A stretch of 64,000 nucleotides of DNA from NCBI RefSeq assembly GCF_951229915.1, contig NZ_OX579588.1:744001-808000 (forward strand), written 5' to 3'. Both the position numbers and the translations under genes were made by a program. A model generated the notes under the pieces. The model was not told the DNA's origin. It searched no databases and saw only the letters and a list, made by a program, of their open reading frames with translations. This document shows, piece by piece, positions 1-7,753 of this stretch. This DNA comes from Candidatus Ornithobacterium hominis (GTDB lineage: Bacteria; Bacteroidota; Bacteroidia; Flavobacteriales; Weeksellaceae). Each line of letters opens with the position of its first letter. Position 1 is the first letter of the stretch.

Positions 1-8
1 TTAAAGTC

Positions 9-149
9 ATGAAGAGACCCGAACTACAAATACATATGATATTAATTTTATTAGTCGCAGCTATGCATATTTTTGATCAGATTTCACGTGTAGAGGCAAT
101 TTTAATGCTGATATTATTTCAATTAACATCCAAAAAAAATATAATATAA
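9..149 (+). CDS. Small membrane protein, 46 residues
   Basis: A short frame from ATG at 9 to TAA at 147 encodes a 46-residue peptide with two hydrophobic stretches (about residues 9-20 and 29-39) separated by a charged turn. The frame is still open upstream of the ATG, so this could be the tail of a longer gene starting outside the window. It lies directly before another small membrane protein, in the early or accessory part of the prophage. No family is recognised. Confidence 0.35.
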   Translation: MKRPELQIHMILILLVAAMHIFDQISRVEAILMLILFQLTSKKNII

Positions 150-167
150 TGGAGATAGAAAAAGTAG

Positions 168-425
168 ATGAAAGCTTATAATATGGATAAACTAAAACTA
201 TTTACAACGGGATTTATGCAAGTGTTCTTTGTGAGTGCGAACACCTATTTTGTAGCAAAAGAAGAATACTTAGGCGTGGCTGGAGCTTCGTTTATGATAA
301 GCTTCATTTGGACCTATAATGTGAAACGTGTGGCGTTCGGAGGGTTTATGGATAAGCTGATTTATGCCGCTGGTGCGAGTTCAGGAGCTTTGGCTGGGCT
401 TGCAGTTGGGAAAATGATGTTTTAA
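168..425 (+). CDS. Phage small membrane protein, 85 residues
   Basis: The 85-residue product has two or three membrane-spanning stretches (about 10-28, 36-48 and 63-82, the last Ala/Gly-rich). An internal Met at residue 6 is an equally possible start. Size and topology are holin-like, but it is far from the endolysin at 25069, so a lysis role is only a guess. A REP-like palindrome begins 4 bases after its stop codon. Confidence 0.55.
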   Translation: MKAYNMDKLKLFTTGFMQVFFVSANTYFVAKEEYLGVAGASFMISFIWTYNVKRVAFGGFMDKLIYAAGASSGALAGLAVGKMMF

Positions 426-428
426 AAT

Positions 429-494
429 CCTCCCCTAACCCCTCCCAAGGAGGGGAATTTCTAACAACCAATCACCAAAAACCAATCACCAAAA
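429..494 (+). repeat. REP-like palindrome plus tandem 15-mer
   Basis: At 429-460 a C-rich then G-rich palindrome (CCTCCCCTAACCCCTCC followed by AAGGAGGGGA) forms a short hairpin. It is followed by two copies of AACCAATCACCAAAA (466-480 and 480-494) just before the next ATG. Similar palindromes occur at 923-960, 6400-6440 and 20490-20530. Confidence 0.55.
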
Positions 495-502
495 ACTAAA
501 AA

Positions 503-1003
503 ATGACAATCACAAAACAACAAATTAAGCAGCTGCAGACACTCTGCAGTAAAGAATTTAGCGATAGGGATGAACGTTTAAATTTTCTAAGCGAATTTAC
601 AGGCGAGCAAATCAACTCAACCAAAGATTTAACCGAGCGCCAAGCCTATGAAGCGATTCGGTTTCTAAACACGGGCAAAAATCCAAATCATTCTTTTTAC
701 GCCTTATTTGATAAAGAAAATAAGCAACACACAACGATTTTGAGCCTTGCCCATCAGCTTGGTTGGGTGCAGGAAAATAAACCGTATTTGGTTGATTTGA
801 AAACGCTAGGAGCATGGATTATTAGCTCTAAATGCCCAGTGCGGAAGCCAATAAACCAAATGAATTCAAAGGAGTTGAGCAAAGTAATTTTTGCGTTGCA
901 ACAGGTGTTTGAGTGGAAGTATTCCTCCCCCGGCCCCTCCAAAGGAGGGGGGGGTAAAAAGGGGAGATTTAAAAATAACGCTACCAAAGGAGGGGAGTTT
1001 TAA
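503..1003 (+). CDS. Mu gp16/GemA-like early protein (tentative)
   Basis: This is a 166-residue early phage protein. The N-terminal half starts with a helix containing QIKQLQTLCSKEF and continues with alternating charged helices, as in the DUF1018/GemA (Mu gp16) proteins found early in Mu-like phages. The assignment rests on this resemblance and on position, so it is tentative. The last 25 or so residues (Pro/Gly/Lys-rich, with KGGGGKK) come from a REP-like palindrome that has entered the 3' end of the gene, so the native C-terminus was probably shorter or different. Confidence 0.5.
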   Translation: MTITKQQIKQLQTLCSKEFSDRDERLNFLSEFTGEQINSTKDLTERQAYEAIRFLNTGKNPNHSFYALFDKENKQHTTILSLAHQLGWVQENKPYLVDLKTLGAWIISSKCPVRKPINQMNSKELSKVIFALQQVFEWKYSSPGPSKGGGGKKGRFKNNATKGGEF

Positions 1004-1012
1004 AAATAATGC
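920..1012 (+). repeat. REP-like element inside the 3' end of the gp16-like gene
   Basis: CCCCTCC and GGAGGGG arms form a palindrome at about 930-952. It is followed by two near-identical direct repeats of GGGGAGnTTTAAAAATAAyGCTA (about 961-984 and 992-1015). The element is coding in the gp16-like frame and ends immediately before the next start codon. Confidence 0.55.
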
Positions 1013-1016
1013 TATT

Positions 1017-1331
1017 ATGAATAAAATTAAACTGAAAATAAAGATAGAGCATCTGAGAGTTGTGATAGAAGACTACTATGAAGCCAAAACTCAGCTAGCG
1101 CAAACGGCAGCAGGAAAAGTTATAGGTTCAATTTTACAAGAATTGATGATAAAATTAGAGAGAAAACTGATCAGCAAACGAGGCGAGGGTAAAGAATTTT
1201 CTATGACCTTAAAGTATCATGAGGCTTATTCTTTGGCAATCATTGCGCATGAGCAAATGCGTTTTGCTGCAGGTGAATTTGAGATAAACGTATACCGACT
1301 ACTCACCCAACAAATTGAGAAACAATTATGA
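1017..1331 (+). CDS. Phage protein of unknown function, 104 residues
   Basis: I place the start at the ATG at 1017, not at the upstream ATG at 891, because the upstream extension is translated REP palindrome. The 104-residue product is helical and Lys/Glu-rich, with no membrane segment. Its TGA overlaps the start of the next gene by four bases, so the two are translationally coupled. No family is recognised. Confidence 0.6.
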   Translation: MNKIKLKIKIEHLRVVIEDYYEAKTQLAQTAAGKVIGSILQELMIKLERKLISKRGEGKEFSMTLKYHEAYSLAIIAHEQMRFAAGEFEINVYRLLTQQIEKQL

Positions 1332-1750
1332 GAGAAAAAAGTTTTATAATGACCTCCAAGCGGTTCACGGGTTCGGTGTTGTTTAAATTCGGTTTAAATG
1401 GTTTTTTAACGCTGTTTAAAATAGAAGCGGATTTGGACGAAAGGCAACATCAATTCACGTTAAAATACATTCCCAAACACATCAGCCACATTGCAGAACT
1501 GGCAAAGCTAAGCGAAACCATAAAGGTGGAAGAAGTGCCAGTTGATTTGAGTTTTGGACATTTCTGGAAGACCTACGGCAACTATGCCGGTAAGAAAAAA
1601 CGTTGCGAGGCTCTATGGGAGCAACTCAACGATGCTGAACGTTCCAAATGCCTAAATTACATCACTATTTACAAATCGCATAAATCTAAAGACGGCACAG
1701 CGCTTGCCTACCCCGAGACGTATATTAATAATAGGGTTTGGGAGAATTAG
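1328..1750 (+). CDS. Phage early protein with replisome-organiser-like C-terminus
   Basis: The 140-residue product starts four bases inside the preceding gene. The C-terminal 65 residues (FWKTYGNYAGKKKRCE, then a helix and YPETYINNRVW) resemble the small C-terminal domain common in phage replication-organiser or early regulatory proteins, where K-x(4)-C-x-LWxxL is followed by a PxTYINNxxW end. The N-terminal part looks like a beta-rich domain. The function is inferred only. Confidence 0.55.
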   Translation: MREKSFIMTSKRFTGSVLFKFGLNGFLTLFKIEADLDERQHQFTLKYIPKHISHIAELAKLSETIKVEEVPVDLSFGHFWKTYGNYAGKKKRCEALWEQLNDAERSKCLNYITIYKSHKSKDGTALAYPETYINNRVWEN

Positions 1751-1885
1751 AGGATAGAAAACGTCTCAAACTGTAAATTAGGGAAACCTATCCTTGTAAA
1801 GATAGAAGTCTAATCAATTATCAACTGAATAATTTACAGAATGGAATTTGTTTTGTATTTATTTGTATGAATTTAACATGTAATA

Positions 1886-1917
1886 TTTGTTGTATAGAAT
1901 TTAGTGATATATTTTTG
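1886..1917 (+). promoter_or_regulatory. Promoter of the cargo pair
   Basis: TTTG at 1886-1889, 20 bases, then TATTTTTG at 1910-1917 matches the Bacteroidota -33/-7 consensus. Transcription would start near 1923, 17 bases before the ATG at 1940. Confidence 0.6.
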
Positions 1918-1939
1918 CATCAAAATTAACGGAGTTAAG

Positions 1940-2170
1940 ATGAAAAGTTTTTTTGAAAACATCAGTATTCTTATAAGTTCACTATTCACTACTTCTGTAA
2001 GTATTTTTGCCCAAAAGCCACTATATGACACGGAGTTTATCAATCAGCTGAAAGACGATGATTTGGCAATGATTGAAGAAAAAGTTGCAAAGTTGAGAAT
2101 AGAAGGTAATTCAGATCCTACTGAAGTTACTTTAAAAAATAAAAACAAAATTACTATAATGGTAAATTAA
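1940..2170 (+). CDS. Small exported protein
   Basis: Start ATG at 1940 with GGAG seven bases upstream gives 76 residues. Residues 1-25 form a signal peptide (hydrophobic ILISSLFTTSVSIFA, then a likely cleavage before QKP). The mature part is about 50 residues, acidic then basic. The stop codon overlaps the ATG of the next gene by one base. The two form an independent unit with its own promoter and terminator, so they look like lysogenic cargo and not phage structural genes. Confidence 0.55.
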   Translation: MKSFFENISILISSLFTTSVSIFAQKPLYDTEFINQLKDDDLAMIEEKVAKLRIEGNSDPTEVTLKNKNKITIMVN

Positions 2171-3297
2171 TGGAATTTCATTTAGCGTTAAACACTATTC
2201 TTTATATCATGATATTTTTATTTCCGGGCATATTGTTCCGGAAATTTCGCTTTATAAGACATGATTTTAAACAATTTGATAAAGGAAATTTATTTGAGCG
2301 TTTTTTATTAACTATTTTTTTTAGCATTGTAATTCTAGTTTTTTCGGTCTTTATATTTAGCTTTATAAAAGATACTTTAAAACTTAATTTATTAGATTCT
2401 ATTTCATACACGACATTTAAATCTATTTTTGAAACATTATCAGGTAATCAGTTGCCTGATGAAGATAATTTAAAAGAAATATATATTGATTATATAATTA
2501 TATTGAGTGCTATATATGTATTGTCTATCATGTTAGGCATCGTTACATATTTTCTAAGTAATAAATTTTTTATAAAAGATTTAGGTATTTTCAAAAGACA
2601 TAATTATTGGCATGACTTGATTATGCGTGATTCAAAAAAAGAAAATAAGCACTCGAATCAATTTGTATTAGGTTATACACAAGCAGATGTATTAGTTGAA
2701 ACTAATGAGAAAACAAAGCTATACACAGGTAGAATAGAGAATTACTATTTGAATCCAATGGGAGGTTTAGAAACTTTGGTAATATCCAGGGTCAAAAGGT
2801 ATAAAAATAATATGACTGGATATGAAACAAAGGGAATTCCGGGAGATGCATTCATAATTGATAATAATAGAATAGTGAATATTAATTTATCTTACGTATA
2901 TATCAAAAAAGAGGAAAAAAAGTTTTATAAGAATATTATCACGGTTTTAGATTTATTTTGTATTATTTTAATGTTTTGTGTAGGGATAGCACCTTTTTTA
3001 TCAATAGTAGACAAGAATATATCGGGAGTTTTTATGAAAATTCTATTTGTCGCAAATGGGATGTTTCTAATATCATCAATTAATGGTATTTCAAAAAAAT
3101 TAATCCTTGGGAACTTTAAAATGGAATCTGATAGTGGTTTGCTGTTACTTATTTCAATAAACATTATTATGATTATTTACACCTTGGGGTTGATAAATAT
3201 TTGGATAATGTTGTTAATAATAACTGGATTCATAACGTTTATGGCATTACTAATTGGGAAAAATAATAAAGACGCTAAAAATAGTCTTAATGATTAA
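2170..3297 (+). CDS. Multi-pass membrane protein, DUF6338-like
   Basis: The 375-residue protein has a hydrophobic N-terminus with LFPGILFRKF, two further helices (about 38-62 and 110-130), a soluble middle domain (about 140-250) and four C-terminal helices (about 258-365). The middle part with TGRIENYYLNPMGGLETL and a final NLSYVYI strand resembles the small beta domain of DUF6338 membrane proteins. That assignment is by eye. It is the second gene of a two-gene cargo unit and is very AT-rich compared with the phage late genes. Confidence 0.55.
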   Translation: MEFHLALNTILYIMIFLFPGILFRKFRFIRHDFKQFDKGNLFERFLLTIFFSIVILVFSVFIFSFIKDTLKLNLLDSISYTTFKSIFETLSGNQLPDEDNLKEIYIDYIIILSAIYVLSIMLGIVTYFLSNKFFIKDLGIFKRHNYWHDLIMRDSKKENKHSNQFVLGYTQADVLVETNEKTKLYTGRIENYYLNPMGGLETLVISRVKRYKNNMTGYETKGIPGDAFIIDNNRIVNINLSYVYIKKEEKKFYKNIITVLDLFCIILMFCVGIAPFLSIVDKNISGVFMKILFVANGMFLISSINGISKKLILGNFKMESDSGLLLLISINIIMIIYTLGLINIWIMLLIITGFITFMALLIGKNNKDAKNSLND

Positions 3298-3321
3298 AAA
3301 TTGTATTATTCTCAAATCACC

Positions 3322-3358
3322 AAAAACCCCAACTTGCGAGATACAAGCTGGGGTTTTA
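3322..3358 (+). terminator. Rho-independent terminator
   Basis: AAAACCCCAACTTG and CAAGCTGGGGTTTT form a stem with one mismatch and a 7-base loop (3323-3356). It closes the cargo transcription unit. The next gene starts 12 bases later. Confidence 0.7.
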
Positions 3359-3369
3359 TCTTTGTGCTG

Positions 3370-3600
3370 ATGTCTGCTACTAAACAAAAAATTGGGAGAA
3401 AAAGAAATATGCTTCTAAGGTATAAGGATATTCAGCAGGAGTTTAATAAATATGATTGCCGAATTATTCCTATTACCGTAATCCATAGGGAGTATATTTT
3501 TCCTAAATTTCACATTAGTCGTGATACGCTTTATCGTGCCTTGAATACGCCTGTAGAAGAGGAATTACAGAAAATTTCGGGACCAAATCTTTTTGAATAA
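3370..3600 (+). CDS. Small HTH protein, possible late-gene regulator
   Basis: The ATG at 3370 is preferred because the open frame upstream crosses the terminator hairpin. The 76-residue product carries a helix-turn-helix-like segment, FHISRDTLYRAL, near residues 50-61, followed by an acidic tail. It sits alone, downstream of a terminator and facing the end of the reverse late operon. Mu-like phages keep a small activator (Mor or C) for late genes, and this protein is a candidate by position and HTH only. Confidence 0.5.
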   Translation: MSATKQKIGRKRNMLLRYKDIQQEFNKYDCRIIPITVIHREYIFPKFHISRDTLYRALNTPVEEELQKISGPNLFE

Positions 3601-3646
3601 AACACTCTATCTTCTTGTGCTTCATCTTTTTGAAAAAAGAGGGGAA

Positions 3647-4099
3647 TTAAACATTGTGAGCCTCAAAGGTGTAAATAATACTATATTCCTGCACGCCATC
3701 GTCTCGCATTACTCTACTGAATGTGGTTCTTACCAGTTTGCTACAATTATCTGCGGGTGAAAATCCATGTAATTGCTGATGTATTTTTTCTATCATATCT
3801 ATGAGATGCCACGCATTGTTTTTCTGCGTTTGTGGAGCCTTTGAACTTGTATTGGTGAGTTTCATATTTGCCACGGTGATTTTAATGGAAAATATTCCGT
3901 TTTGCCTTTCTCTGGGGTGTTTGGTGATGTCTTTTGAAATGTTGGAGAACTGTCCAGCATTTAGGTCAATCAAACAGCAGGGCCATTGTACGGGCATATT
4001 GGGTGTGTAATAATCTATTTGTCCCCAGTCTTCATCTACATACTTGATTTCAGGTATTTGTGCTATACGGGTTTGAATGTTTTGTAAGATTGATTTCAT
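3647..4099 (-). CDS. Tail terminator / minor tail protein (Mu gp37-like position)
   Basis: This 150-residue protein is the last gene of the reverse head operon. The N-terminus (helix, then DEDWGQIDYYTPNMPVQWPC) and the central IDMIEKIHQQLHGFSP segment fit small tail-terminator or minor tail proteins found after gpG homologues in Bacteroidota Mu-like phages. No catalytic motif is expected. The role is inferred from order and length. Confidence 0.55.
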   Translation of the reverse strand: MKSILQNIQTRIAQIPEIKYVDEDWGQIDYYTPNMPVQWPCCLIDLNAGQFSNISKDITKHPRERQNGIFSIKITVANMKLTNTSSKAPQTQKNNAWHLIDMIEKIHQQLHGFSPADNCSKLVRTTFSRVMRDDGVQEYSIIYTFEAHNV

Positions 4100-4133
4100 T
4101 GATTGTTATTTAGAGATTTAAAGATTTAGAGAT

Positions 4134-4640
4134 TTATTGTTTATGGTCTAATTTTAGTTGTTTGCTAAGTTCTTCAAGGTTGTGGGTGATGATGTTTTGA
4201 ATATGTTTATCCACTTCAGCGTGGTGGCCTATAAATTGGCGTTTGGGGATTTTGATTGTATCGCCTACTTTTTTGAGTGCCATGGCTTTGAATTGCTGTG
4301 CATCTGTAGATTTATTTGCCTTTTTGGCTTCTAAATGTTTCGCCCAAAAATACTTTTTCATTTTGGGGGTTACGGTGATTTCTCCGCCGTTGTTTTGGAT
4401 GTTTGCATAGGGCATTGAACTGGTGAATACAATGCTATTATTTATAATTTTTGATTGCATAGAGCTACGCAAATCACCTGTTCTCATCATCAGAGAGCCA
4501 CGGTGATTGTGCAGTTTTGTGCTGGCCCATTTTTCATTAAAAAAGGCTTTTCTTTGGAAATTCATATCAAATTCATCGGTGAGCTTGATTTTGATGTCAG
4601 TCATCGTATTTTTAAGAAAACGTTCAAATTCAGGTTGCAT
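4134..4640 (-). CDS. Phage virion morphogenesis protein (Mu gpG-like)
   Basis: I place the start at the ATG complementary to 4638-4640 (MQPEFERFL); a start at 4700 would add 20 unlikely residues. The 168-residue protein shows the family pattern: a helical N-terminus, LMMRTGDLRSS, a short beta segment with YANIQNNGGE, and a C-terminal IPKRQFIGH motif followed by a long helix. This is the virion morphogenesis/tail completion family, needed to join head and tail. Confidence 0.75.
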   Translation of the reverse strand: MQPEFERFLKNTMTDIKIKLTDEFDMNFQRKAFFNEKWASTKLHNHRGSLMMRTGDLRSSMQSKIINNSIVFTSSMPYANIQNNGGEITVTPKMKKYFWAKHLEAKKANKSTDAQQFKAMALKKVGDTIKIPKRQFIGHHAEVDKHIQNIITHNLEELSKQLKLDHKQ

Positions 4641-4676
4641 AGATAAAGTTTTTAGATTTATTTGTAATTCTGTGTT

Positions 4677-4922
4677 ATGGAAAGTATTTCTATATATCAA
4701 GGGAAAGAGCTTTTTAAAAAATTATCAAAGCGAGACTATTCAGGTAGTGGCGAGGATAAATATGCTCAATTACTAATAACATTACATTTTAGTTTAGTTC
4801 TTTTTGGGCGAGAAAAACAGTTTTATAAGCTCTTAGAAAAGGCAGTAAAAGAAAATAAAAAAATTATTGTTGTTGATAATTCTGTCGACGAATATACTAT
4901 TGATTCCCTTGCTTTAGCATAA
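4677..4922 (+). CDS. Small forward ORF between reverse head genes
   Basis: The 81-residue frame runs against the surrounding operon. Composition is protein-like (a helical N-terminal 60 residues, then KKIIVVDNSVDEYTIDSL) and it does not overlap the corrected start of the gpG-like gene. I see no clear promoter directly upstream. It lies next to the toxin-tipped gpF-like gene, so an immunity role is conceivable but unsupported. Confidence 0.4.
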   Translation: MESISIYQGKELFKKLSKRDYSGSGEDKYAQLLITLHFSLVLFGREKQFYKLLEKAVKENKKIIVVDNSVDEYTIDSLALA

Positions 4923-4954
4923 ATTCTTCAATTGTTTAAAAAAAATTGTTTCTT

Positions 4955-5053
4955 TTTGTTTAAAATTATTTTTTTAATTTTGTATCGGTAAGTGGGAAAC
5001 ATAAGAAAACCACACACCCCAACTCAGCCTCATTTAGGGGCTGTTTTATTTTT
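4955..5053 (+). other. Promoter-terminator pair, possible ~65-nt RNA
   Basis: TTTG at 4955-4958 and TAATTTTG at 4975-4982 (16-base spacer, slightly short) form a forward promoter. The hairpin CAGCCTC-ATTTA-GGGGCTG at 5025-5043 follows, then TTTTATTTTT. Any transcript would be about 60-65 nt, non-coding, and would end at the stop codon of the convergent gpF-like gene. Confidence 0.4.
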
Positions 5054-6545
5054 ATAAATTCCAACCTTTCTTTATTATATCTTTTCTATTGTAAGTTTTA
5101 TCACTTCCATTTCTTATAATAGTTATTGTCTTTATCGTCTCACTTCTATTTATACGACTTACAATAGCACTTCTTAAATCTCCGTCTAAAAAATCTGCTT
5201 TTATGTCTAATACAATATTGTCGGATTGGTTTTTTCCGCTTCTAATAGCGTTGTCAATAGCACTTTTAGTGGGTTTTGAAATTCGCTTATATTCTTGGTC
5301 AATATTTAAAGAATGGTTAAAGGTATCAGCGGTTTTTTTAATATCAGACTTTGCTAATAAATCAATTTTATGATTGTATTTATTAGCAAAATAAGTAGCA
5401 ATTTCTATGTTTTCAGTTTTTTCATTTTTGCCGTGCAAGGAGCTTACTTTTATATTACCTTTTTTGGTAGGTATGGTTTCCCAAGTTTCAATTCTTTTTT
5501 CTACCTCATTTTCTAAGTTTCTTTGCACTTCGCATCGTTGATCTTCAAGGCTCAAAAGCACATTGGCATAACCTGTAAGCGTGGTTTTTCCGTTTTTGCA
5601 ATACTTAGGTGTATAGGCATTCTTTGGCGGGAACATCTTTTTTTCTGCTCCTGGATTGAATCGGAACATTGCCAGTTTGTTTGCTCCGTTTTTGCCTATG
5701 TGCGTGGTGGCTTTTTGTCCTGCATCTATGGCGGTTTTGCTGTTGCTCATTGTTTTCTCTCTTGCCAAAACTTCTACGGCTGTACAACGGCAACGCCACC
5801 CATTAGGCGGATAAAACTCTTGCCAAAAAGGGTCGGTTTTAGGCAAGCAAACGCCGTTGAGCGCTGCGTGGCTATCTCTTACCTTTTCATCTCCTGCCGT
5901 GCGGTATTCCAGCCAATAGCGGTCGGTATTGTCTTGTAGGTTTACCCAATTGGCAGCACTCTGGGAACTGCTCACGGCAAACTGATACTCTGCCTCCAAA
6001 TAATTTCGGTTATAGGCTTGATTCAGCTTCAAGACCTTTTGCTCAAATTGGTAATAAGGCACGATATTTCCGTTGCTATCTTTTAAATAACTGCGAGCTT
6101 CTGTGAGTTGGGTATGCGTTTTAAGTCCCGAAAAAACAAAAGCATCTTTCTCCAGATAGGCTTTCATTTCTTCTGGTGTTTCGTGCGGAATGGTAGAGGA
6201 AAATAGTTTTGTAGTAGCCTCTATCAAATCTACATATTCATTTACATTTAATAAATCCTCAGGTTTATAATTTCCTGTTTTAAAAAGTTTTTTAAAAGCA
6301 TTAAAAGCGGTTTTAAATATCTTTTCAAATTTGGGATTTTCACTCATGGCAAGTGGAAACACTCCGTTCTGTGGGTTTCCTTCTGCAAGAAAAACACCCT
6401 GTCTGCTTCGCTTCCACCCTTCTTTAAAAAGAGGGGAATTGAAGTGATTTTGCTTACAACTTTCGCATTCACATTCAGCATATTGCTGTTGCAAACTATG
6501 ATGCAGTGCACTGAAATATTTCCTCCCGCCAACCACATTGAACAC
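5052..6545 (-). CDS. Phage head morphogenesis protein (Mu gpF-like) with C-terminal nuclease-toxin-like domain
   Basis: The 497-residue protein carries the gpF/SPP1 gp7 signature at about residues 208-258 (YWLEYRTAGDEKVRDSHAAL, then FYPPNGWRCRC), the minor head domain that acts with the portal. Residues from about 375 to the end look like a separate domain: KIDLLAK, then SKPTKSAIDNAIRSGKNQ, NIVLDI and SRINRSETIKTITII. That order resembles CdiA-CT/BECR-type RNase toxins known at the ends of some phage gpF proteins. Residues 34-65 are encoded by a REP-like palindrome. The only in-frame start is GTG at 6545; another frame offers ATG overlapping the portal stop, so an early frameshift is possible. 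Confidence 0.75.
   Translation of the reverse strand: MFNVVGGRKYFSALHHSLQQQYAECECESCKQNHFNSPLFKEGWKRSRQGVFLAEGNPQNGVFPLAMSENPKFEKIFKTAFNAFKKLFKTGNYKPEDLLNVNEYVDLIEATTKLFSSTIPHETPEEMKAYLEKDAFVFSGLKTHTQLTEARSYLKDSNGNIVPYYQFEQKVLKLNQAYNRNYLEAEYQFAVSSSQSAANWVNLQDNTDRYWLEYRTAGDEKVRDSHAALNGVCLPKTDPFWQEFYPPNGWRCRCTAVEVLAREKTMSNSKTAIDAGQKATTHIGKNGANKLAMFRFNPGAEKKMFPPKNAYTPKYCKNGKTTLTGYANVLLSLEDQRCEVQRNLENEVEKRIETWETIPTKKGNIKVSSLHGKNEKTENIEIATYFANKYNHKIDLLAKSDIKKTADTFNHSLNIDQEYKRISKPTKSAIDNAIRSGKNQSDNIVLDIKADFLDGDLRSAIVSRINRSETIKTITIIRNGSDKTYNRKDIIKKGWNL
6395..6442 (+). repeat. REP-like element inside the gpF-like gene
   Basis: CTGCTTCGCTTCCACCC, then TTCTTTAAAAAGAGGGGAAT, matches the style of the palindromes at 429 and 923. 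Here it is translated in frame as about 17 residues (SPLFKEGWKRS) near the N-terminus of the head protein. Confidence 0.5.
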
Positions 6546-6571
6546 GTGTGGCTTCTGATATGGAGAGAGGT

Positions 6572-7753
6572 TTAGCCAAAAAAATCATCAGGATTCCAAG
6601 CGAATTGCTGCCCTTGTGGTGATAATGTTCTATCACCTGTAATTTCAATACTAAATTTTTCTTTTAGCCAATCGTTAGAAACTGTTTTGTAGGGTAAGAT
6701 ATCCTTGGTGCGTTCCCATAGTTCTGTTAAATCTTCGGTTTGGTCATAGGCTAAAGTGAGTCCATCCTCTGGTAATATACCAATGGCGTACAAAGCGGGT
6801 AATACTTTGGAGGCCATATATTCTTCTACCAAGGTTTGGTCTGCATTTACCAAATCTTGCAAAATTTCCAGACTGCTATGCTCTTTGCCACGGCTCCCAT
6901 ATTTTGTATCTTGCCCAATGATGGCCCCAGAGAAAAGCAGAGAGATATTTTCACGGCAAAGATTAATCAAGCCGTTATAAACATCACCATTGGCAGGCAC
7001 ACCTGTGCTGGCAAATTCAAATTTCTCTGTATCATCTATGATAAACCATGCTGCGGCACCCATATCCATCATCATTTTTTCTGCTCTGCGAAGTGCATTA
7101 GGGTCTTGTGTGTTGGTGTGCATCACACGTGGAGGAATGCCATAAATTTCACAAAGTTCTGACCAGCAAGATTGAGCGAAACGGCTGAACAGAATATGCG
7201 GAATGGCTTTATTAATTAATCCCAAATCACTTGTTTTGCCAAAATCTAATAACCAAGTGCCGTATTCTGGAGCATTGAGGTAATCAAGACCTTTATCGTC
7301 TGAATAATCCTTAACGATGATTCCCTTTTGTGGGAGTACGTTTTGGCGTGGGACTAAATCTACTAAAAGGTTATCTTCTGTCCTATTGAACTCAATCAGT
7401 GTGTAACCGAAAAACTGACTATCTAAAATTTGGCTAATAATTTCATTGAACCAATGGGATTTTTGGAGCAATGTGGTGAGTTCTTTATGTGTTTCGCCAG
7501 ATGTTTTTTTGATAGAGAAATTAGTCGAAATCGTTTTTTGTTTTCGGTTTTGTATTTGCGATGTAGCATGTGCATCTAACATCATATCTGCAACCAAATT
7601 GTAGTATGGGAACATTTTGGGGTTTTCTATATGCTGTGCCATAGCCAATGCATTTTTCCACACCATCACATCAGCGCGTGTACGAGCCATAGCTTTTGGC
7701 TGAATACTTCTTGTGGCTTGGAAATTGTTTTGTTTGAATTTTTTATTTTTCAT
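6572..7753 (-). CDS. Phage portal protein (DUF935, Mu gp29-like)
   Basis: The 393-residue protein follows the DUF935 pattern: RTRADVMVWKNAL near residue 25, MLDAHATSQIQNRK, an FFGYTLIEF segment, PHILFSRFAQSCWSELCEIYGIP, and LFSGAIIGQDT. Portal proteins form the dodecameric head vertex through which DNA is packaged. It is shorter than Mu gp29 (about 510 residues), as in other Bacteroidota phages. It sits between a gp25-like gene and the gpF-like gene and overlaps the former by 11 bases. Confidence 0.85.
   Translation of the reverse strand: MKNKKFKQNNFQATRSIQPKAMARTRADVMVWKNALAMAQHIENPKMFPYYNLVADMMLDAHATSQIQNRKQKTISTNFSIKKTSGETHKELTTLLQKSHWFNEIISQILDSQFFGYTLIEFNRTEDNLLVDLVPRQNVLPQKGIIVKDYSDDKGLDYLNAPEYGTWLLDFGKTSDLGLINKAIPHILFSRFAQSCWSELCEIYGIPPRVMHTNTQDPNALRRAEKMMMDMGAAAWFIIDDTEKFEFASTGVPANGDVYNGLINLCRENISLLFSGAIIGQDTKYGSRGKEHSSLEILQDLVNADQTLVEEYMASKVLPALYAIGILPEDGLTLAYDQTEDLTELWERTKDILPYKTVSNDWLKEKFSIEITGDRTLSPQGQQFAWNPDDFFG

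Noticed and set aside
168..425. Holin assignment for the 85-residue membrane protein
   Set aside because: It is about 25 kb from the endolysin with no supporting neighbour; left as a membrane protein of unknown role.
891..1016. An upstream ATG extending the 1017 gene by 42 residues
   Set aside because: The extension is translated REP palindrome overlapping the previous gene; the ATG at 1017 is a better start.
5523..5939. A 138-residue forward frame opposite the gpF-like gene
   Set aside because: Cys/Phe-rich antisense composition, no start signals; a shadow of the head gene.
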